NCBI GenBank assembly: GCA_009837185.1
Contig: VXUA01000083.1
Coordinates: 1-56,370 of the forward strand
Direction of reading: 5' to 3'
Source: Gammaproteobacteria bacterium
Lineage (GTDB): Bacteria; Pseudomonadota; Gammaproteobacteria; Pseudomonadales; Azotimanducaceae
DNA length: 56,370 nt
Shown: positions 25,878 to 36,476 of the stretch, piece after piece
Position numbering within the stretch: the stretch's first letter is position 1
Layout: each line of letters begins with the position of its first letter
Translations under genes and position numbers: made by a program
Notes under the pieces: generated by a model
What the model was told of the DNA's origin: nothing
The model's input: only the letters and a program-made list of their open reading frames with translations
The model's database searches: none

Positions 25878-25888
25878 GCCTCTAACCC

Positions 25889-27427
25889 CTAATCGCTTTG
25901 CCTTGCAACGTCACGCACAGGCGTTCCCTTAGTCTCTGCGTGTTCGGCAATCAGACCTTCTGATTGCTCATCCAACACATGAATCACGGAACGACTAAAT
26001 TGAGACGTCAATGCGTGAAGAAGAACAGTTGGAATCGCGACGCAAAGCCCGAGTACGGTAGTCATAAGAGCTGTAGAGATACCACCAGCCATAATTTTCG
26101 GGTCGCCCGTACCGAACAGCGTAATCGCTTGGAACGTTTGAATCATACCGATTACTGTACCTAGTAGTCCCATAAGCGGCGCAACCACAGAGATGACCTG
26201 AACGAGAGAGATGTTTCTTGTCAATGCAGGCATCTCATGGAGAATAGCTTCACCTATCTTTAACTGCAGAGTCTCACTATCTACATCTTTGTTTTCAGTA
26301 TATACCTGTAGTAGTTTTCCGAGTGGATTATCGTCGCGTGGGTTATCGAAATCTTCTCGCTGCGCATTCACTTTCTGTCGGACAAAGAACAACACAACCA
26401 TGCGCCAGACGGCGAGGACGACACCAACGATACCTACCATAATGATGATTGAGCCGACCATGCCACCCTGTCCATCACAAAATGGTAGCCAACACTTCCC
26501 ACTTAACATACCACCAAATGGAGACCCGACCATTTCTCCAAACGTAGCTCGTTCGGTTTCAAGGCTCAATATTGATCCTCGCGTCGGATCGATCGCGAAG
26601 AATTCTGGTTTACCCGTACCCGGCTTTGCGCGGTGCAATTTCTTGGCGGTACTGGTGAATTCCCCCGATGGTTGCCTTGTTAAGTCAACGACCTCGTATG
26701 TATCAAAGCTGTAGTTAACGTATCCTTTTTCAGATACAAGGTTAAAAGCACCGACACGCACAAGGTCTGTTTCCTTGTCGCCGCCTTCATTAGTCGAGAC
26801 CACACCTGTAAAACGTGTCACTTCCCCGGTCGCAATGATGTGTTCCAACATCAAACTCCACAGTTCGTTCAACTCGTCAACCGATGCAAGTTCCATGGCG
26901 GTACCCATCTTTTTCGCTAGATTGTTGAGAAAAATGTCGCGATCGGGAAGCTGTGCGCTCACCACCGATCCTAGAAAGGTACCTCGAGTTTCTCCTGCCA
27001 CTTGTTGTATCACGCCAAAGAGCTCGCGCAACGACCCAAGTTTTTCGTCGAGTTCTTGTTGCCGGTCTGCAATTGTGGCGTTATTTAAACTGATCTCTTC
27101 TTCTAAATTTCGAGATCTGTTTGTTTCAGCTTCATGCTCCTTTTCGGCAGCATCAAGTAGACTGGCCTGATTCGCGACTTGTCTTTCAAAAGCATCAATG
27201 CGTTGTTGGTGAGCAAGATTTTCGACATCGCGCCGTTCTATAATGCTCTCCAACAGTTCGTCTAAAGTTCGAGCTTCGTGTACGGTAATCCCCTCGTCAA
27301 CTAAAAGGCTACCAGAAGTCTCGGAGTCGCCGTCTTGTGCGATACTCCAGGCGGACATGAAGACTATCCCAGGTACAACCGCCCATTTCATAGTCGAGGA
27401 TTTGTTTGAAAAATATTTGTTCAACAC
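25889..27427 (-). CDS. TtpC-like protein (long ExbB-family protein with periplasmic domain)
   Basis: The 512-residue product begins with a signal peptide (MKWAVVPGIVFMSAWSIAQ at residues 13-31), a coiled coil (about 60-145), and a periplasmic domain to about 325. A membrane helix (VGSIIIMVGIVGVVLAVWRMVVLFF) and a C-terminal MotA/TolQ/ExbB domain with GLLGTVIGMIQTFQAITL complete it. This build matches TtpC of the Vibrio TonB2 system, needed for that Ton complex to work. GTG at 27427 is supported by GAGGAG 8 nt upstream, inside the last codons of the preceding gene, so the two are coupled. The name is from domain build and position; sequence identity could not be measured. Confidence 0.88.
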   Translation of the reverse strand: MLNKYFSNKSSTMKWAVVPGIVFMSAWSIAQDGDSETSGSLLVDEGITVHEARTLDELLESIIERRDVENLAHQQRIDAFERQVANQASLLDAAEKEHEAETNRSRNLEEEISLNNATIADRQQELDEKLGSLRELFGVIQQVAGETRGTFLGSVVSAQLPDRDIFLNNLAKKMGTAMELASVDELNELWSLMLEHIIATGEVTRFTGVVSTNEGGDKETDLVRVGAFNLVSEKGYVNYSFDTYEVVDLTRQPSGEFTSTAKKLHRAKPGTGKPEFFAIDPTRGSILSLETERATFGEMVGSPFGGMLSGKCWLPFCDGQGGMVGSIIIMVGIVGVVLAVWRMVVLFFVRQKVNAQREDFDNPRDDNPLGKLLQVYTENKDVDSETLQLKIGEAILHEMPALTRNISLVQVISVVAPLMGLLGTVIGMIQTFQAITLFGTGDPKIMAGGISTALMTTVLGLCVAIPTVLLHALTSQFSRSVIHVLDEQSEGLIAEHAETKGTPVRDVARQSD

Positions 27428-27429
27428 GA

Positions 27430-28236
27430 TTAATTCTCCTCTTCCGCATCTTCTGGAGCTAGGATCGGTACCTGAAACAACCCACTTGTGAGTTGCTTAT
27501 TAGCCATCTTTATTCCATTCTTGATTGGTGTGTTATACTTGTTCGGAAGTCGCTCCCACTCTTTGGAGTGTGGGTTCCACCAACCTGTCTCATCTCCTTG
27601 CAGCGTTTGGTACACCAAGGCAATCCTGCCGACCCGCAGTATATTTACATTGTGTTCTTCGCCATCTGGAGGAAGAGCTAGTTTTTTCTGTGATACGTCC
27701 ATCGTACGTCCGAAATCGCTCTCAATTTCATACGCGCGTAAGACCTGGGCAAATTTTTCTGAAATTTCGACATCATAGCGGTTCACCACTTCGCGTAAAT
27801 CCGCGACTCGTTGTGTCCGTTCTTCCAATTCAAATGGCTTATCAAGTTTGATGAAGTTATCCAGTCCCTCGATCATCCGAGCCATCAACGGGGTTATCTC
27901 CGATTGGATCAAATCAACTTCTGCGATGGACTCTCGTAAGACCTCTATGTCGTCTTTCTGTTTTGCAATCTGCAAATCTAAGCTACGGTTGTGAACTTTT
28001 AGGCCATCGATTGTCTTCAACTTGTTGCGATATTTGTGCTTGAGATCTAAGTGCTCAGATTCCAAATGATTAATCTGTGACTGCGTTTCTTTCGCAAGTT
28101 CGTTCAAGGATTTGATTTCCTCAAATACATCTTCAAGAGTAGTTTGTGTAGCTAGGGTGACACAAACCAATGTAGCAACAATGACAACTATGTACCGAAG
28201 ATTGCGGCGTAATAGCTTTCCTAGATCGTGGGTCAT
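27430..28236 (-). CDS. DUF3450 periplasmic coiled-coil protein
   Basis: This 268-residue protein has an N-terminal membrane anchor or signal (about residues 14-31, YIVVIVATLVCVTLATQ) and a long coiled coil (about 35-110). A globular C-terminal part contains RVGRIALVYQTLQGDETGWW and HSKEWERL, typical of DUF3450. Genes of this family stand directly before the TtpC-like gene in TonB2-type clusters, as here. The biochemical role is unknown. ATG is preceded by AGGAG at 6-7 nt. It is the first gene of the exb unit, and the 410-bp region upstream is shared with divergent phoB. Confidence 0.9.
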   Translation of the reverse strand: MTHDLGKLLRRNLRYIVVIVATLVCVTLATQTTLEDVFEEIKSLNELAKETQSQINHLESEHLDLKHKYRNKLKTIDGLKVHNRSLDLQIAKQKDDIEVLRESIAEVDLIQSEITPLMARMIEGLDNFIKLDKPFELEERTQRVADLREVVNRYDVEISEKFAQVLRAYEIESDFGRTMDVSQKKLALPPDGEEHNVNILRVGRIALVYQTLQGDETGWWNPHSKEWERLPNKYNTPIKNGIKMANKQLTSGLFQVPILAPEDAEEEN

Positions 28237-28646
28237 AGAGACTCCTACTCAATTTCTCCAAATTGGTCAAACATTTCCAGCACTCGTTTCCGCCAAAAAG
28301 CATTCGTGTACTTTGCCTAATCAAAGACAAAGAATGACGAATGTCCTTTCAACACGACCTAAACGAAGACCCTCCCAAGGTTTGCCGTAAACGTTCGTGA
28401 ATGTAATGTATCAATACCAAAATGACGGAACAGTGCCGTCAAGTATCGGTACATAATAATACACAGGCACAAGATTTTATTAGCGTACTCTTAGATTTCA
28501 ATAATCTTCGTGTGAATAGTCTCTCGACAGGTGCTCATCAAATCCCGCACGCATGAGTCAATGATATGCGAATTTCCAAGATTTTTGAAAATTAGAACCA
28601 TAATTTAACAAAACGTTAATAGTTCGTAAGCTTAATCTACCCACAG
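28237..28646. other. Divergent intergenic region between TonB cluster and phoB
   Basis: No gene is supported. An inverted repeat TGACGG/CCGTCA with a 7-nt loop (28423-28441) is a possible operator. The A/T-rich 80 bp before phoB hold the possible Pho box described separately. Confidence 0.45.
28605..28626 (+). promoter_or_regulatory. Possible Pho box and promoter of the pho-pst operon
   Basis: TTAACAAAACG and TTAATAGTTCG are two 11-bp units in direct repeat, the period of PhoB sites, although they match the TGTCA core poorly. TAATCT at 28633-28638 is a possible -10 box placed where PhoB-dependent promoters carry it. This would make the operon autoregulated; it is inference. Confidence 0.35.
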
Positions 28647-28670
28647 TTGCATCACACTGGTAGCAAGGTA

Positions 28671-29369
28671 TTGGCATCACAATCAATTCTTGTCGTTGAA
28701 GACGAACCGGATATTCGGGAATTATTGCGTTTCACGCTCCAACGCGCGCAGTTCAACGTACTTCCCGCCGCTGATTCTGAAGAAGCTATCCGGTTATTAG
28801 ATGGCCCCCTTCCTTCTGTCGCAATTATCGACTGGATGTTACCGGGAATGAGTGGCATCGAACTTGCAAAAAGGATTCGATCGGATCAGTCCACTAGCGA
28901 ATTACCTATCATTATTTTGACGGCGAGGAGTGGTGAAGCCGATAAACTGCAAGGCTTTAATTTAGGGATCGACGATTACATCACAAAACCATTCTCACCG
29001 CGCGAACTTGTCGCACGGATCCGAGCCCTCTTGCGGCGCGCCGGTAAGCCGCAAGATGGAAGTATCAACTTGAACGGCATTCAGCTAGACACCATCGCCC
29101 ATTCAGTTTCCATAGAAGGGAAGCCTGTGCATTTACGTCCAACAGAGTATCGTTTACTTGAAATAATGATGCGCAATCCCAATCGCGCTTTTCAGCGCAG
29201 CCAGCTTCTAGACCAAGTGTGGGGTCGAAGCGTTTATGTTGATGAACGCACCGTCGACGTTCACGTACTTCGAATACGCAATGCGTTGAAACCACATAAC
29301 AAACAAAACGTGATTAAGACAATTCGTGGGATAGGGTACAGACTCGACCATCAAACCGCGAACGCGTGA
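28671..29369 (+). CDS. phoB: Phosphate regulon response regulator PhoB
   Basis: PhoB activates phosphate-starvation genes when phosphorylated by PhoR. The 232-residue product has a receiver domain with acidic pocket EDE (10-12), phosphoacceptor D54 in IIDWMLPGMSG, and the ITKPFSPRE lysine. A C-terminal winged helix of the OmpR/PhoB type follows (LRPTEYRLLEIMMRNPNRAF and DERTVDVHVLRIRNAL). TTG at 28671 gives the normal PhoB N-terminus (MASQSILVVEDE) and has AAGG just upstream. A TTG at 28647 is possible but has no binding site. Neighbours phoR and pst make the assignment firm. Confidence 0.95.
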   Translation: MASQSILVVEDEPDIRELLRFTLQRAQFNVLPAADSEEAIRLLDGPLPSVAIIDWMLPGMSGIELAKRIRSDQSTSELPIIILTARSGEADKLQGFNLGIDDYITKPFSPRELVARIRALLRRAGKPQDGSINLNGIQLDTIAHSVSIEGKPVHLRPTEYRLLEIMMRNPNRAFQRSQLLDQVWGRSVYVDERTVDVHVLRIRNALKPHNKQNVIKTIRGIGYRLDHQTANA

Positions 29370-30679
29370 ACTTCTCAACTATAGTTCTTTCAGTCATCGT
29401 GGCAGGTACGTTGATACTAGCCGGTGCGGTGCTTGATCATGTTTTAATTGGAGGTATTGTCGCCGTTCTTTGGTGCGTCGCAATGATGGCTTTGAACTTA
29501 CGTCGGAGGACTCTGTTCAGGTCGTGGATCTCGCGCCCGTTAGCCCCTCCCACAAATACTCTTGGCGAGTACTATCATCCAGCTCAGAAAATGCACGCCG
29601 CTGTTCTCGCCCGTCGTAACCGGACGCGTAACCTTGTAGACGCGGCGCAAAAATATAAGAATATTGCAAATAACCTTCCCGATGGGCTAGTAATTCTCAA
29701 CGATCGCATGATGATCGAAACGGTCAACCGAAGTGCTACCTCTTTACTAGGATTAACACCTGCAGACGTCGGAAAACCTATCGCGACACTGATTCGGCAC
29801 CCAGATGCTCAAGTGTTATTCAAATCTGAGACTGAACATTTGGTGTGTGATGACATTCCTTCACCGGTGAATAGTGATCTTCGTCTCGAGTTACGTCTCT
29901 TTCGAGTCAGCGATCAAAAAACGATGCTCATCGCGAGAGATGTGTCCGACACGAGTCGCCTACTCGCCGTACGTCAAGACTTTATTGCAAATGTCTCGCA
30001 CGAACTCCGCTCCCCACTAACCGTATTAATCGGCTACATTGAGAGTATTCGTACCGACGAGCTCGACCGCACAACGTTAATGGATGTTGTACAGCGTTTG
30101 GACGCTCCAGCGCAAAGAATGAAATCTCTCGTCGAAGACTTGCTCACACTGACCCGTTTAGAGTCGTCGCCGCTACCCGAGTTGAGTGCGTTATCGGAAA
30201 TAGATGGCGAAAGCTTGATTTCTACAATTGTCGAAGAAGCGCAAGTTTTCGTCACGCCAAACCATCGTATTTCCGTCCAAGCGTCGCCCGGTGTCCCCAT
30301 CCGTGGCGTCCATATAGAGTTACATAGTGCGTTTCTCAATTTACTCACAAATGCCTTGCGCTACAGCCCAGACGGAGGTGAGGTCACCGTCAAATGGTAT
30401 CAACACGAGGGCATGGCTCGTTTTTCTGTCCAAGATGAAGGCGTCGGTATCGCACCTCAGCACCTCCCACGCATCACGGAACGATTCTACCGTGTCGATC
30501 CGGCGAGCTTACGTGTAACCGGCGGCACCGGACTCGGTCTTGCTATTGTTAAGCACGTGCTGAAACGGCATCAATCTTCGCTTCAAGTGAACAGTAAATT
30601 GGGAAAAGGTAGTACGTTTTATTGTGACCTACCAATCAATCATGTTGAGGAGGAACACTTAGAGCATGGAATGGCATAG
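29366..30679 (+). CDS. phoR: Phosphate regulon sensor kinase PhoR
   Basis: PhoR phosphorylates PhoB when phosphate is scarce and is held off by the Pst transporter and PhoU. The 437-residue protein has two N-terminal membrane helices (about 4-24 and 26-46) with almost no periplasmic loop. A PAS domain (about 95-190) follows, then a HisKA domain with H212 in [19 protein letters not shown], and an ATPase domain with N box [14 protein letters not shown] and glycine motif [13 protein letters not shown]. It starts at a GTG that overlaps the phoB stop by 4 bp (GTGA). The lack of an external sensor domain agrees with sensing through PstB and PhoU. Confidence 0.95.
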   Translation: MNFSTIVLSVIVAGTLILAGAVLDHVLIGGIVAVLWCVAMMALNLRRRTLFRSWISRPLAPPTNTLGEYYHPAQKMHAAVLARRNRTRNLVDAAQKYKNIANNLPDGLVILNDRMMIETVNRSATSLLGLTPADVGKPIATLIRHPDAQVLFKSETEHLVCDDIPSPVNSDLRLELRLFRVSDQKTMLIARDVSDTSRLLAVRQDFIANVSHELRSPLTVLIGYIESIRTDELDRTTLMDVVQRLDAPAQRMKSLVEDLLTLTRLESSPLPELSALSEIDGESLISTIVEEAQVFVTPNHRISVQASPGVPIRGVHIELHSAFLNLLTNALRYSPDGGEVTVKWYQHEGMARFSVQDEGVGIAPQHLPRITERFYRVDPASLRVTGGTGLGLAIVKHVLKRHQSSLQVNSKLGKGSTFYCDLPINHVEEEHLEHGMA

Positions 30680-31628
30680 ATTTCTTGCAACCATCTTAGC
30701 ATTTTTCTTTTCAATGCTTGCAGTTAGCACATGGATGATTGACGATCTACCTGAATACGAACGAGTAAGTGGAGTCTCCGGGAATCTGTCAAGTGTTGGT
30801 TCGGACACTTTGGCGAACTTAATGACGTTGTGGACCGAAGCTTTTGAAAAAGAGTATCCCAACGTGAAGATCCAGGTTCAAGGTGCCGGTTCATCGACGG
30901 CACCGCCTGCATTAACTGAAGGCGTAGCCAACTTCGGTCCAATGAGCCGCAAAATGAAGGACAAAGAGATAGAAGCCTTTGAGTCTCGATTTGGGTACAA
31001 ACCGGTTGGTGTGCGGGTCGCTATTGACGCCTTGGCTATTTACGTGCACAAAGACAATCCCATAGAGTCCCTGACCATTCCACAAATCGACGCAATCTTC
31101 TCCTCAACTCGACGTTGTGGATATCCAGAGGACATTCGAACGTGGGGCGATCTTGGTTTAGAAGGGTCATGGAAAACTCGACCGATTCAACTCTATGGTC
31201 GCAACTCCGTTTCCGGTACGTATGGGTACTTCAAGCAAGTGGGAATGTGTTCTGGAGATTTCAAAAATACCGTCAATGAACAACCGGGCTCTGCTTCGGT
31301 TGTGCAATCGGTAACTGCTTCGTTAAATGGCATCGGTTATTCAGGTGTCGGTTATAAGACTTCCAGCGTACGTGCAGTACCAGTTGCCGAAGTTCCGGAA
31401 GATGATCCAGTGGAAGTTTCTTTTGAGACCGCGACCGATGGTTCCTACCCGTTGACTCGATACCTTTACGTTTACGTAAATAAAAAACCGGACACTCCCT
31501 TAGCTCCGCTCGAACGAGAATTCTTCAAGCTTGTTCTATCTCGAGCTGGGCAAGAGATTGTGGAAAAAGACGGATATGTGCCACTACCATTGAAAACCGT
31601 CGAACGAGAACTTCGGCGTATTGAATGA
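30666..31628 (+). CDS. pstS: Periplasmic phosphate-binding protein PstS
   Basis: PstS binds phosphate in the periplasm and delivers it to PstCAB. The 320-residue protein has a hydrophobic N-terminal segment ([19 protein letters not shown]). Typical PBP-like phosphate-binding motifs follow: [27 protein letters not shown] with [10 protein letters not shown], and [35 protein letters not shown] and a C-terminal lobe complete the fold. No lipobox cysteine is apparent. It overlaps the 3' end of phoR by 14 bp, so phoBR and pst are in one transcript; GAGGAGG lies about 12 nt before the ATG. Confidence 0.95.
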   Translation: MEWHRFLATILAFFFSMLAVSTWMIDDLPEYERVSGVSGNLSSVGSDTLANLMTLWTEAFEKEYPNVKIQVQGAGSSTAPPALTEGVANFGPMSRKMKDKEIEAFESRFGYKPVGVRVAIDALAIYVHKDNPIESLTIPQIDAIFSSTRRCGYPEDIRTWGDLGLEGSWKTRPIQLYGRNSVSGTYGYFKQVGMCSGDFKNTVNEQPGSASVVQSVTASLNGIGYSGVGYKTSSVRAVPVAEVPEDDPVEVSFETATDGSYPLTRYLYVYVNKKPDTPLAPLEREFFKLVLSRAGQEIVEKDGYVPLPLKTVERELRRIE

Positions 31629-31689
31629 TGAAATTTGCCGACTGGCAACCTAAACACAGTTTGTTCTCGCGTAGCTGTACCTTAGGCTA

Positions 31690-33891
31690 GTGGCTTCGAC
31701 CTCCCCTCAGCAATTACCTGGGCTAGCCCTTGGGCGCGCGCTAGTTGATCGATTAACGAAAGTAGTTGTGGGGGTCGGAGGTATTGCAGTTATTGCTGCG
31801 ATAGTTCTCATTATGGGCTACTTCGTGTGGGTGATAGTCCCAATGTTCGCGCCCGCGTCAATCAAGCTACTAAACAGTGTTGAATTACCTACAGACGAAG
31901 TGATATTTACGACATCAGACGACCGGTTTGAAATTCTGACCTTGATCAATGCTGATGGTTCTGTCCAATTTCTAGACACCACGGACTATAAGACTTTGTC
32001 CAACTCGCAGGTGTTATCGGAGCCAATTAAGCAACTTAAGCCGCTCTACCCTCTCGCCGACACATTTGCTGTCCGAACGACCGCAGATGATTTGATGTTT
32101 CTCAAGATCACGCACAACGTGCGATTTGATCAAGACGAACGTCGTATCGAGAATAAGGTAGAGCTCTTGTTCGACGCGAATGCAATCAACTTAACAGGTG
32201 TTGTTGACTTCGACGTTTATCGAAGTGAAACTAAATTACGGGTTGTTACCCTTCAGCAAGACGGGAGCTTGTTGTTGGAAGAATACCAAGACGTCGATGA
32301 CTACTTCGAGCTCGAGGAGCCGCGGACACTCACGATAGATTCTTGGAATCGCAATCCGGAAGAACTTACGGTGATGCTCGGCCCCGGGGGAAGGTGGCTG
32401 TACGAATTCGAAGAATCTACCGGAGACTATCGTCTTCTTAATGTTGCTTCGATTCGACGATTCAGTGTCGAAGATACCGGTACCTTCGACGACACCGACG
32501 GAGACTTTGTAGTGACTGCTCCAGTACTAGGTCGTTACTCGTTTTTAGTCGCTAACGACCGAGGCGTGTTAGACCACTGGACGCTTGGGCCGGTCGGGGA
32601 AGGGCAAGGACTACGCAAGATTCGTTCATTTAAGTTTAAAGATCCGATTGTTCAAATCGTCACGGAACATCGCCGCAAAGGATTTTTGGCAATTGATACT
32701 GTGGGAACTGCTCATCTCGGCTACACTACGTCGGAGCGAAAACTCGCTGAACAGCCGATGAATGTGGTGCCGAAAGCGGTAAATTTCTCCCCACGAGCAG
32801 ATCGTCTAGTCGCACTCCAAGAAGATGTTGTCGATGTCTTTAAGGTATCCAACAAACATCCCGAAGCGTCATGGGGCACGTTGTGGGGGAGAGTTGCATA
32901 CGAAGGATACGAAAAGCCCGTGTATAGTTGGCAAAGTTCGTCCGCGGACACGGACTTTGAACCGAAGTTCTCGCTTGCGCCTCTCCTTTTCGGTTCCATC
33001 AAAGCAGCTTTTTATGCAATGCTGGTAGCAACACCCCTTGCCATTATGGGGGCCATCTATACTGCGGTGTTCATGTCTGAAGGTATGCGTAAGATCGTAA
33101 AACCTGGAATCGAAATTATGGCGGCGCTGCCTACCGTGATTCTTGGATTTCTCGCAGGACTGTGGCTCGCTCCGATCGTAGAAAAAAACCTAACGGCAAT
33201 CATGCTCTTGGTCGTCATTCCACCGGTAGGTGTACTTATCTGTGCGTACCTCACGACGTTTTTACCAAGTCGTATCACCGCGCGTTTCGAAGGATGGTTT
33301 GGTGCCCTAACCGTCCCGGTGATATTACTGCTCTCTTGGCTAACTCTAGCCTACGGTGAGTCAATATGGCAGTTTATCTTTGGGACGGATATGCGCATGT
33401 GGCTAGAAAACCAAGGCATTGAATACGACCAGAGGAACGCCCTCATCATCGGTATAGCAATGGGGTTTGCGGTTATTCCGACGATCTTTTCGATCTCCGA
33501 AGATGCTATTTATGGGGTACCAAGACACTTGGTGCAAGGTTCTCTTGCCCTCGGTGCGACGCGATGGCAAACGTTGGTGCGAGTAGTGCTGCTGACGGCA
33601 AGTCCAGGTATTTTTTCAGCAGTGATGATAGGGATGGGGCGTGCCGTGGGTGAAACCATGATCGTGTTAATGGCCACGGGAAACACGCCAATCATGGACA
33701 TTAATCTTTTTCAAGGCATGCGGACGTTTGCGGCAAATATCGCCGTAGAAATGCCTGAATCCGAAGTTGGTTCAACTCACTTCAGGATTCTGTTTTTAAC
33801 CGCTCTTGTCCTATTCATTATCACTTTCCTCTTTAATACTATCGCGGAAGTCGTCCGCCAACGCCTAAGAGCACGTTATGGAAACCTCTGA
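31690..33891 (+). CDS. pstC: Phosphate ABC transporter permease PstC with large periplasmic domain
   Basis: PstC is one of the two permease subunits of the Pst phosphate importer. At 733 residues it is more than twice the E. coli length. After a first membrane helix (about 22-50, VVVGVGGIAVIAAIVLIMGYFVW), roughly 380 residues form a beta-rich periplasmic domain with short repeated blocks (RVVTLQQDGSLLLEE, RRKGFLAIDTVGTAHLGY). The permease domain follows from about 435, with ABC-permease core segments [18 protein letters not shown] and GRAVGETMIVLMATGN. Large PstC versions occur in several marine proteobacteria. It starts with GTG behind TTAGG and overlaps pstA by 14 bp. Confidence 0.93.
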   Translation: MASTSPQQLPGLALGRALVDRLTKVVVGVGGIAVIAAIVLIMGYFVWVIVPMFAPASIKLLNSVELPTDEVIFTTSDDRFEILTLINADGSVQFLDTTDYKTLSNSQVLSEPIKQLKPLYPLADTFAVRTTADDLMFLKITHNVRFDQDERRIENKVELLFDANAINLTGVVDFDVYRSETKLRVVTLQQDGSLLLEEYQDVDDYFELEEPRTLTIDSWNRNPEELTVMLGPGGRWLYEFEESTGDYRLLNVASIRRFSVEDTGTFDDTDGDFVVTAPVLGRYSFLVANDRGVLDHWTLGPVGEGQGLRKIRSFKFKDPIVQIVTEHRRKGFLAIDTVGTAHLGYTTSERKLAEQPMNVVPKAVNFSPRADRLVALQEDVVDVFKVSNKHPEASWGTLWGRVAYEGYEKPVYSWQSSSADTDFEPKFSLAPLLFGSIKAAFYAMLVATPLAIMGAIYTAVFMSEGMRKIVKPGIEIMAALPTVILGFLAGLWLAPIVEKNLTAIMLLVVIPPVGVLICAYLTTFLPSRITARFEGWFGALTVPVILLLSWLTLAYGESIWQFIFGTDMRMWLENQGIEYDQRNALIIGIAMGFAVIPTIFSISEDAIYGVPRHLVQGSLALGATRWQTLVRVVLLTASPGIFSAVMIGMGRAVGETMIVLMATGNTPIMDINLFQGMRTFAANIAVEMPESEVGSTHFRILFLTALVLFIITFLFNTIAEVVRQRLRARYGNL

Positions 33892-35578
33892 ACGGCTACC
33901 GCAAGAACACCGAAAGCTCTTTCGGGAACGAATGAGCCTAGGCCTCTGGTTTAAGTCCGGGGAGCCGTGGGTCTGGTTGACAGCCACAGCAGTTGGTACT
34001 TCAATCGTTGCAGTCCTAGGTTTGATCGGCATTATTGCCGTCAAAGGCTTGGCTCATTTTTGGCCTGCAGACGTAATCACCTTCGAATACGCGAATGAGC
34101 TTGGAGCTCAGATGATCGCGGGTGAAGTGGTACAAAGCGAACGCGTACCTCGTGAACAGTTTGAAGAGTCGGGTACTGGTCGTGTGCTTGACTTTTCTGG
34201 GGATCCTACGCGTCTGATGATCAAGTCCGGTAATCGCAAAGTTAACGCACCAGATTTTCGATGGATCTACGCTCACGACATCACCGAACGAGAAAAACAA
34301 CAGGAGTTGATTACGTTTGAACGTTTGGAATGGGGTAACGCCTATGGGACTATTGTCGAACTAAGACAAGATGGTGCTGCTGTATCTGCAACGAATCCGT
34401 GGCGGGAACTGAATACACGCATCGGTCGTGTCGTTGATCTACGACGCCAAGCCCAGGTAATTCAAAATCGATCCATAGACCGGATCAACTACAAACTGGA
34501 GAAGTTGCGTTTAAAGCAAAGAAAACGCGAATTACAAGGCAACTTCAAAACTTCCGATCTAGACCAGCAACGCGAGCAATTGAACCAAGAATATGCAATA
34601 AAGGAACGCGAACTCAACGACATAGGTATCGAGCTGGACAGGGATGAAGTGGTGATTGCTATCGCGGGTGGGCGACAGTCTGTGATACCGTTGAGGAATA
34701 TAGTGAGAGCGTGGCAACCCAATGCGATGAACGTTTTTTCCAAATTTGGACACTATTGCGCGAGCATTTGGGCGTTCCTCTCAGAGGGTTCTCGAGAGGC
34801 AAATACCGAGGGAGGGGTGTTCCCCGCCCTATTTGGAACAGTCCTTATGGTTTTGTTAATGTCGGTGCTAGTTACTCCGTTCGGTGTAATCGCGGCGGTG
34901 TATTTACGAGAATACGCTCGGCAAGGTGTCTTCGTACGTTTGATTCGTATCGCAGTCAACAATCTCGCTGGCGTACCCTCAATCGTGTACGGTGTATTTG
35001 GCTTAGGATTTTTTGTTTACCTGGTTGGTGGGACAATCGACAGCGTGTTCTTTCAAGCCGCAAAACCAGCCCCAACATTCGGCACTCCTGGACTAATCTG
35101 GGCATCACTCACGTTAGCGCTTCTTACCGTACCTGTAGTGATCGTATCGACGGAAGAAGGGTTAACTAGGATACCAAAGGCGTTGCGAGAAGGTAGTCTC
35201 GCGCTGGGAGCAACGAAAGCAGAAACGTTGTTCAAAGTCGTCTTACCCATGGCAAGTCCTTCGATTTTGACGGGCATAATACTAGCTATTGCTCGGGCCG
35301 CTGGAGAAGTCGCTCCGTTGATGTTGGTGGGCGTAGTTAAACTTGCACCAACTCTGCCCATAGATGGAAATTTTCCCTTCCTTCACTTAGACCGAAAGTT
35401 CATGCATCTTGGATTTCACATCTACGACGTGGGTTTCCAGAGCCCTAACGTTGATGCGGCGCGCCCTCTGGTTTTTGCCACAGCACTGCTTCTTGTGATA
35501 ATCATTATCGTCCTAAACTTAACCGCTATCGCGTTGCGAAATCGACTTGAAGCACGCTATCGCGAGGCTCTGAATTGA
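33878..35578 (+). CDS. pstA: Phosphate ABC transporter permease PstA with periplasmic insertion
   Basis: PstA is the second permease subunit of the Pst importer. The 566-residue protein has a first membrane helix (about 35-60, [22 protein letters not shown]). An insertion of some 225 residues follows and ends in a charged coiled coil (about 195-255, [16 protein letters not shown] to [15 protein letters not shown]). The usual permease domain comes next, with [20 protein letters not shown], the EAA-type loop [20 protein letters not shown] and [18 protein letters not shown]. It is about twice the usual length, like pstC, so the two enlargements probably evolved together. The stop overlaps the pstB start (TGATG). 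Confidence 0.93.
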   Translation: METSERLPQEHRKLFRERMSLGLWFKSGEPWVWLTATAVGTSIVAVLGLIGIIAVKGLAHFWPADVITFEYANELGAQMIAGEVVQSERVPREQFEESGTGRVLDFSGDPTRLMIKSGNRKVNAPDFRWIYAHDITEREKQQELITFERLEWGNAYGTIVELRQDGAAVSATNPWRELNTRIGRVVDLRRQAQVIQNRSIDRINYKLEKLRLKQRKRELQGNFKTSDLDQQREQLNQEYAIKERELNDIGIELDRDEVVIAIAGGRQSVIPLRNIVRAWQPNAMNVFSKFGHYCASIWAFLSEGSREANTEGGVFPALFGTVLMVLLMSVLVTPFGVIAAVYLREYARQGVFVRLIRIAVNNLAGVPSIVYGVFGLGFFVYLVGGTIDSVFFQAAKPAPTFGTPGLIWASLTLALLTVPVVIVSTEEGLTRIPKALREGSLALGATKAETLFKVVLPMASPSILTGIILAIARAAGEVAPLMLVGVVKLAPTLPIDGNFPFLHLDRKFMHLGFHIYDVGFQSPNVDAARPLVFATALLLVIIIIVLNLTAIALRNRLEARYREALN

Positions 35579-36447
35579 TGACAGAAAACTCTCTTCCCTC
35601 CGAATCTGTAATCGCATCCCCAAGCGGTGTTAAACTCGCGGCGAAGTTGGTAAGTTCCACAGACACGCGGAGCCCCAGCGAACTCCCTGCGGACGATGTC
35701 TGTTTAAAAGTATCCGATCTTGCTCTGTTCTATGGTTCTAATCAGTCGCTTAACGAAATCAATATGCGCATTCCACGACAGCGCGTAACAGCAGTGATCG
35801 GTCCTTCGGGTTGTGGTAAGTCTACGTTGATTCGATGTTTCAATCGCATGAATGACCTCATTGACGGTGTTAGTATTACTGGGCGTATCGAACTGAACGG
35901 CTTGGAAATTCACAACCAAGACGTTGATGTCGCACAACTACGTAGACAGGTCGGAATGGTGTTTCAGCGTCCGAATCCATTTCCCAAGTCGATCTATGAG
36001 AACGTTGCATACGGTTTAAGACTGGCGGGCAAAGTCCCCAAGTCTGAACTTGATGATCGAGTCGAGTGGGGGTTAAAAAGCGCGGCGCTTTGGGACGAAG
36101 TCCACGATCGCTTGAATGACTCTGCACTTGGTTTGTCTGGGGGTCAGCAACAACGCTTAGTCATCGCGAGAGCGATCGCAGTAGAACCGAGTGTGCTATT
36201 ATTGGATGAACCAGCTTCCGCTCTGGATCCGATCTCCACGCTCAAGATTGAAGAGCTGATCGCAGATTTAAAGACGCGTTATACGATTGTGATCGTTACC
36301 CATAACATGCAACAAGCAGCACGTGTATCTGACTTTACAGCGTTCCTGTACTTAGGAGAACTAATCGAATACGACGCCACTCTAAAAATCTTTACCAATC
36401 CGTCCGAACGTAAAACGGAAGACTACGTAACCGGAAGATACGGATAA
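35578..36447 (+). CDS. pstB: Phosphate import ATPase PstB
   Basis: PstB hydrolyses ATP to drive phosphate import and passes information to PhoU and PhoR. The 289-residue protein has Walker [10 protein letters not shown] (about 75-83), Q-loop [19 protein letters not shown], signature [15 protein letters not shown], Walker [13 protein letters not shown] and the switch histidine in [13 protein letters not shown]. An N-terminal tail of about 40 residues without recognised motifs makes it a little longer than usual. ATG at 35578 overlaps the pstA stop codon (TGATG), which is preferred over the TTG three bases earlier. Confidence 0.97.
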   Translation: MTENSLPSESVIASPSGVKLAAKLVSSTDTRSPSELPADDVCLKVSDLALFYGSNQSLNEINMRIPRQRVTAVIGPSGCGKSTLIRCFNRMNDLIDGVSITGRIELNGLEIHNQDVDVAQLRRQVGMVFQRPNPFPKSIYENVAYGLRLAGKVPKSELDDRVEWGLKSAALWDEVHDRLNDSALGLSGGQQQRLVIARAIAVEPSVLLLDEPASALDPISTLKIEELIADLKTRYTIVIVTHNMQQAARVSDFTAFLYLGELIEYDATLKIFTNPSERKTEDYVTGRYG

Positions 36448-36476
36448 TATTTTTATTCGCGATGAAGCTGTAAGCT

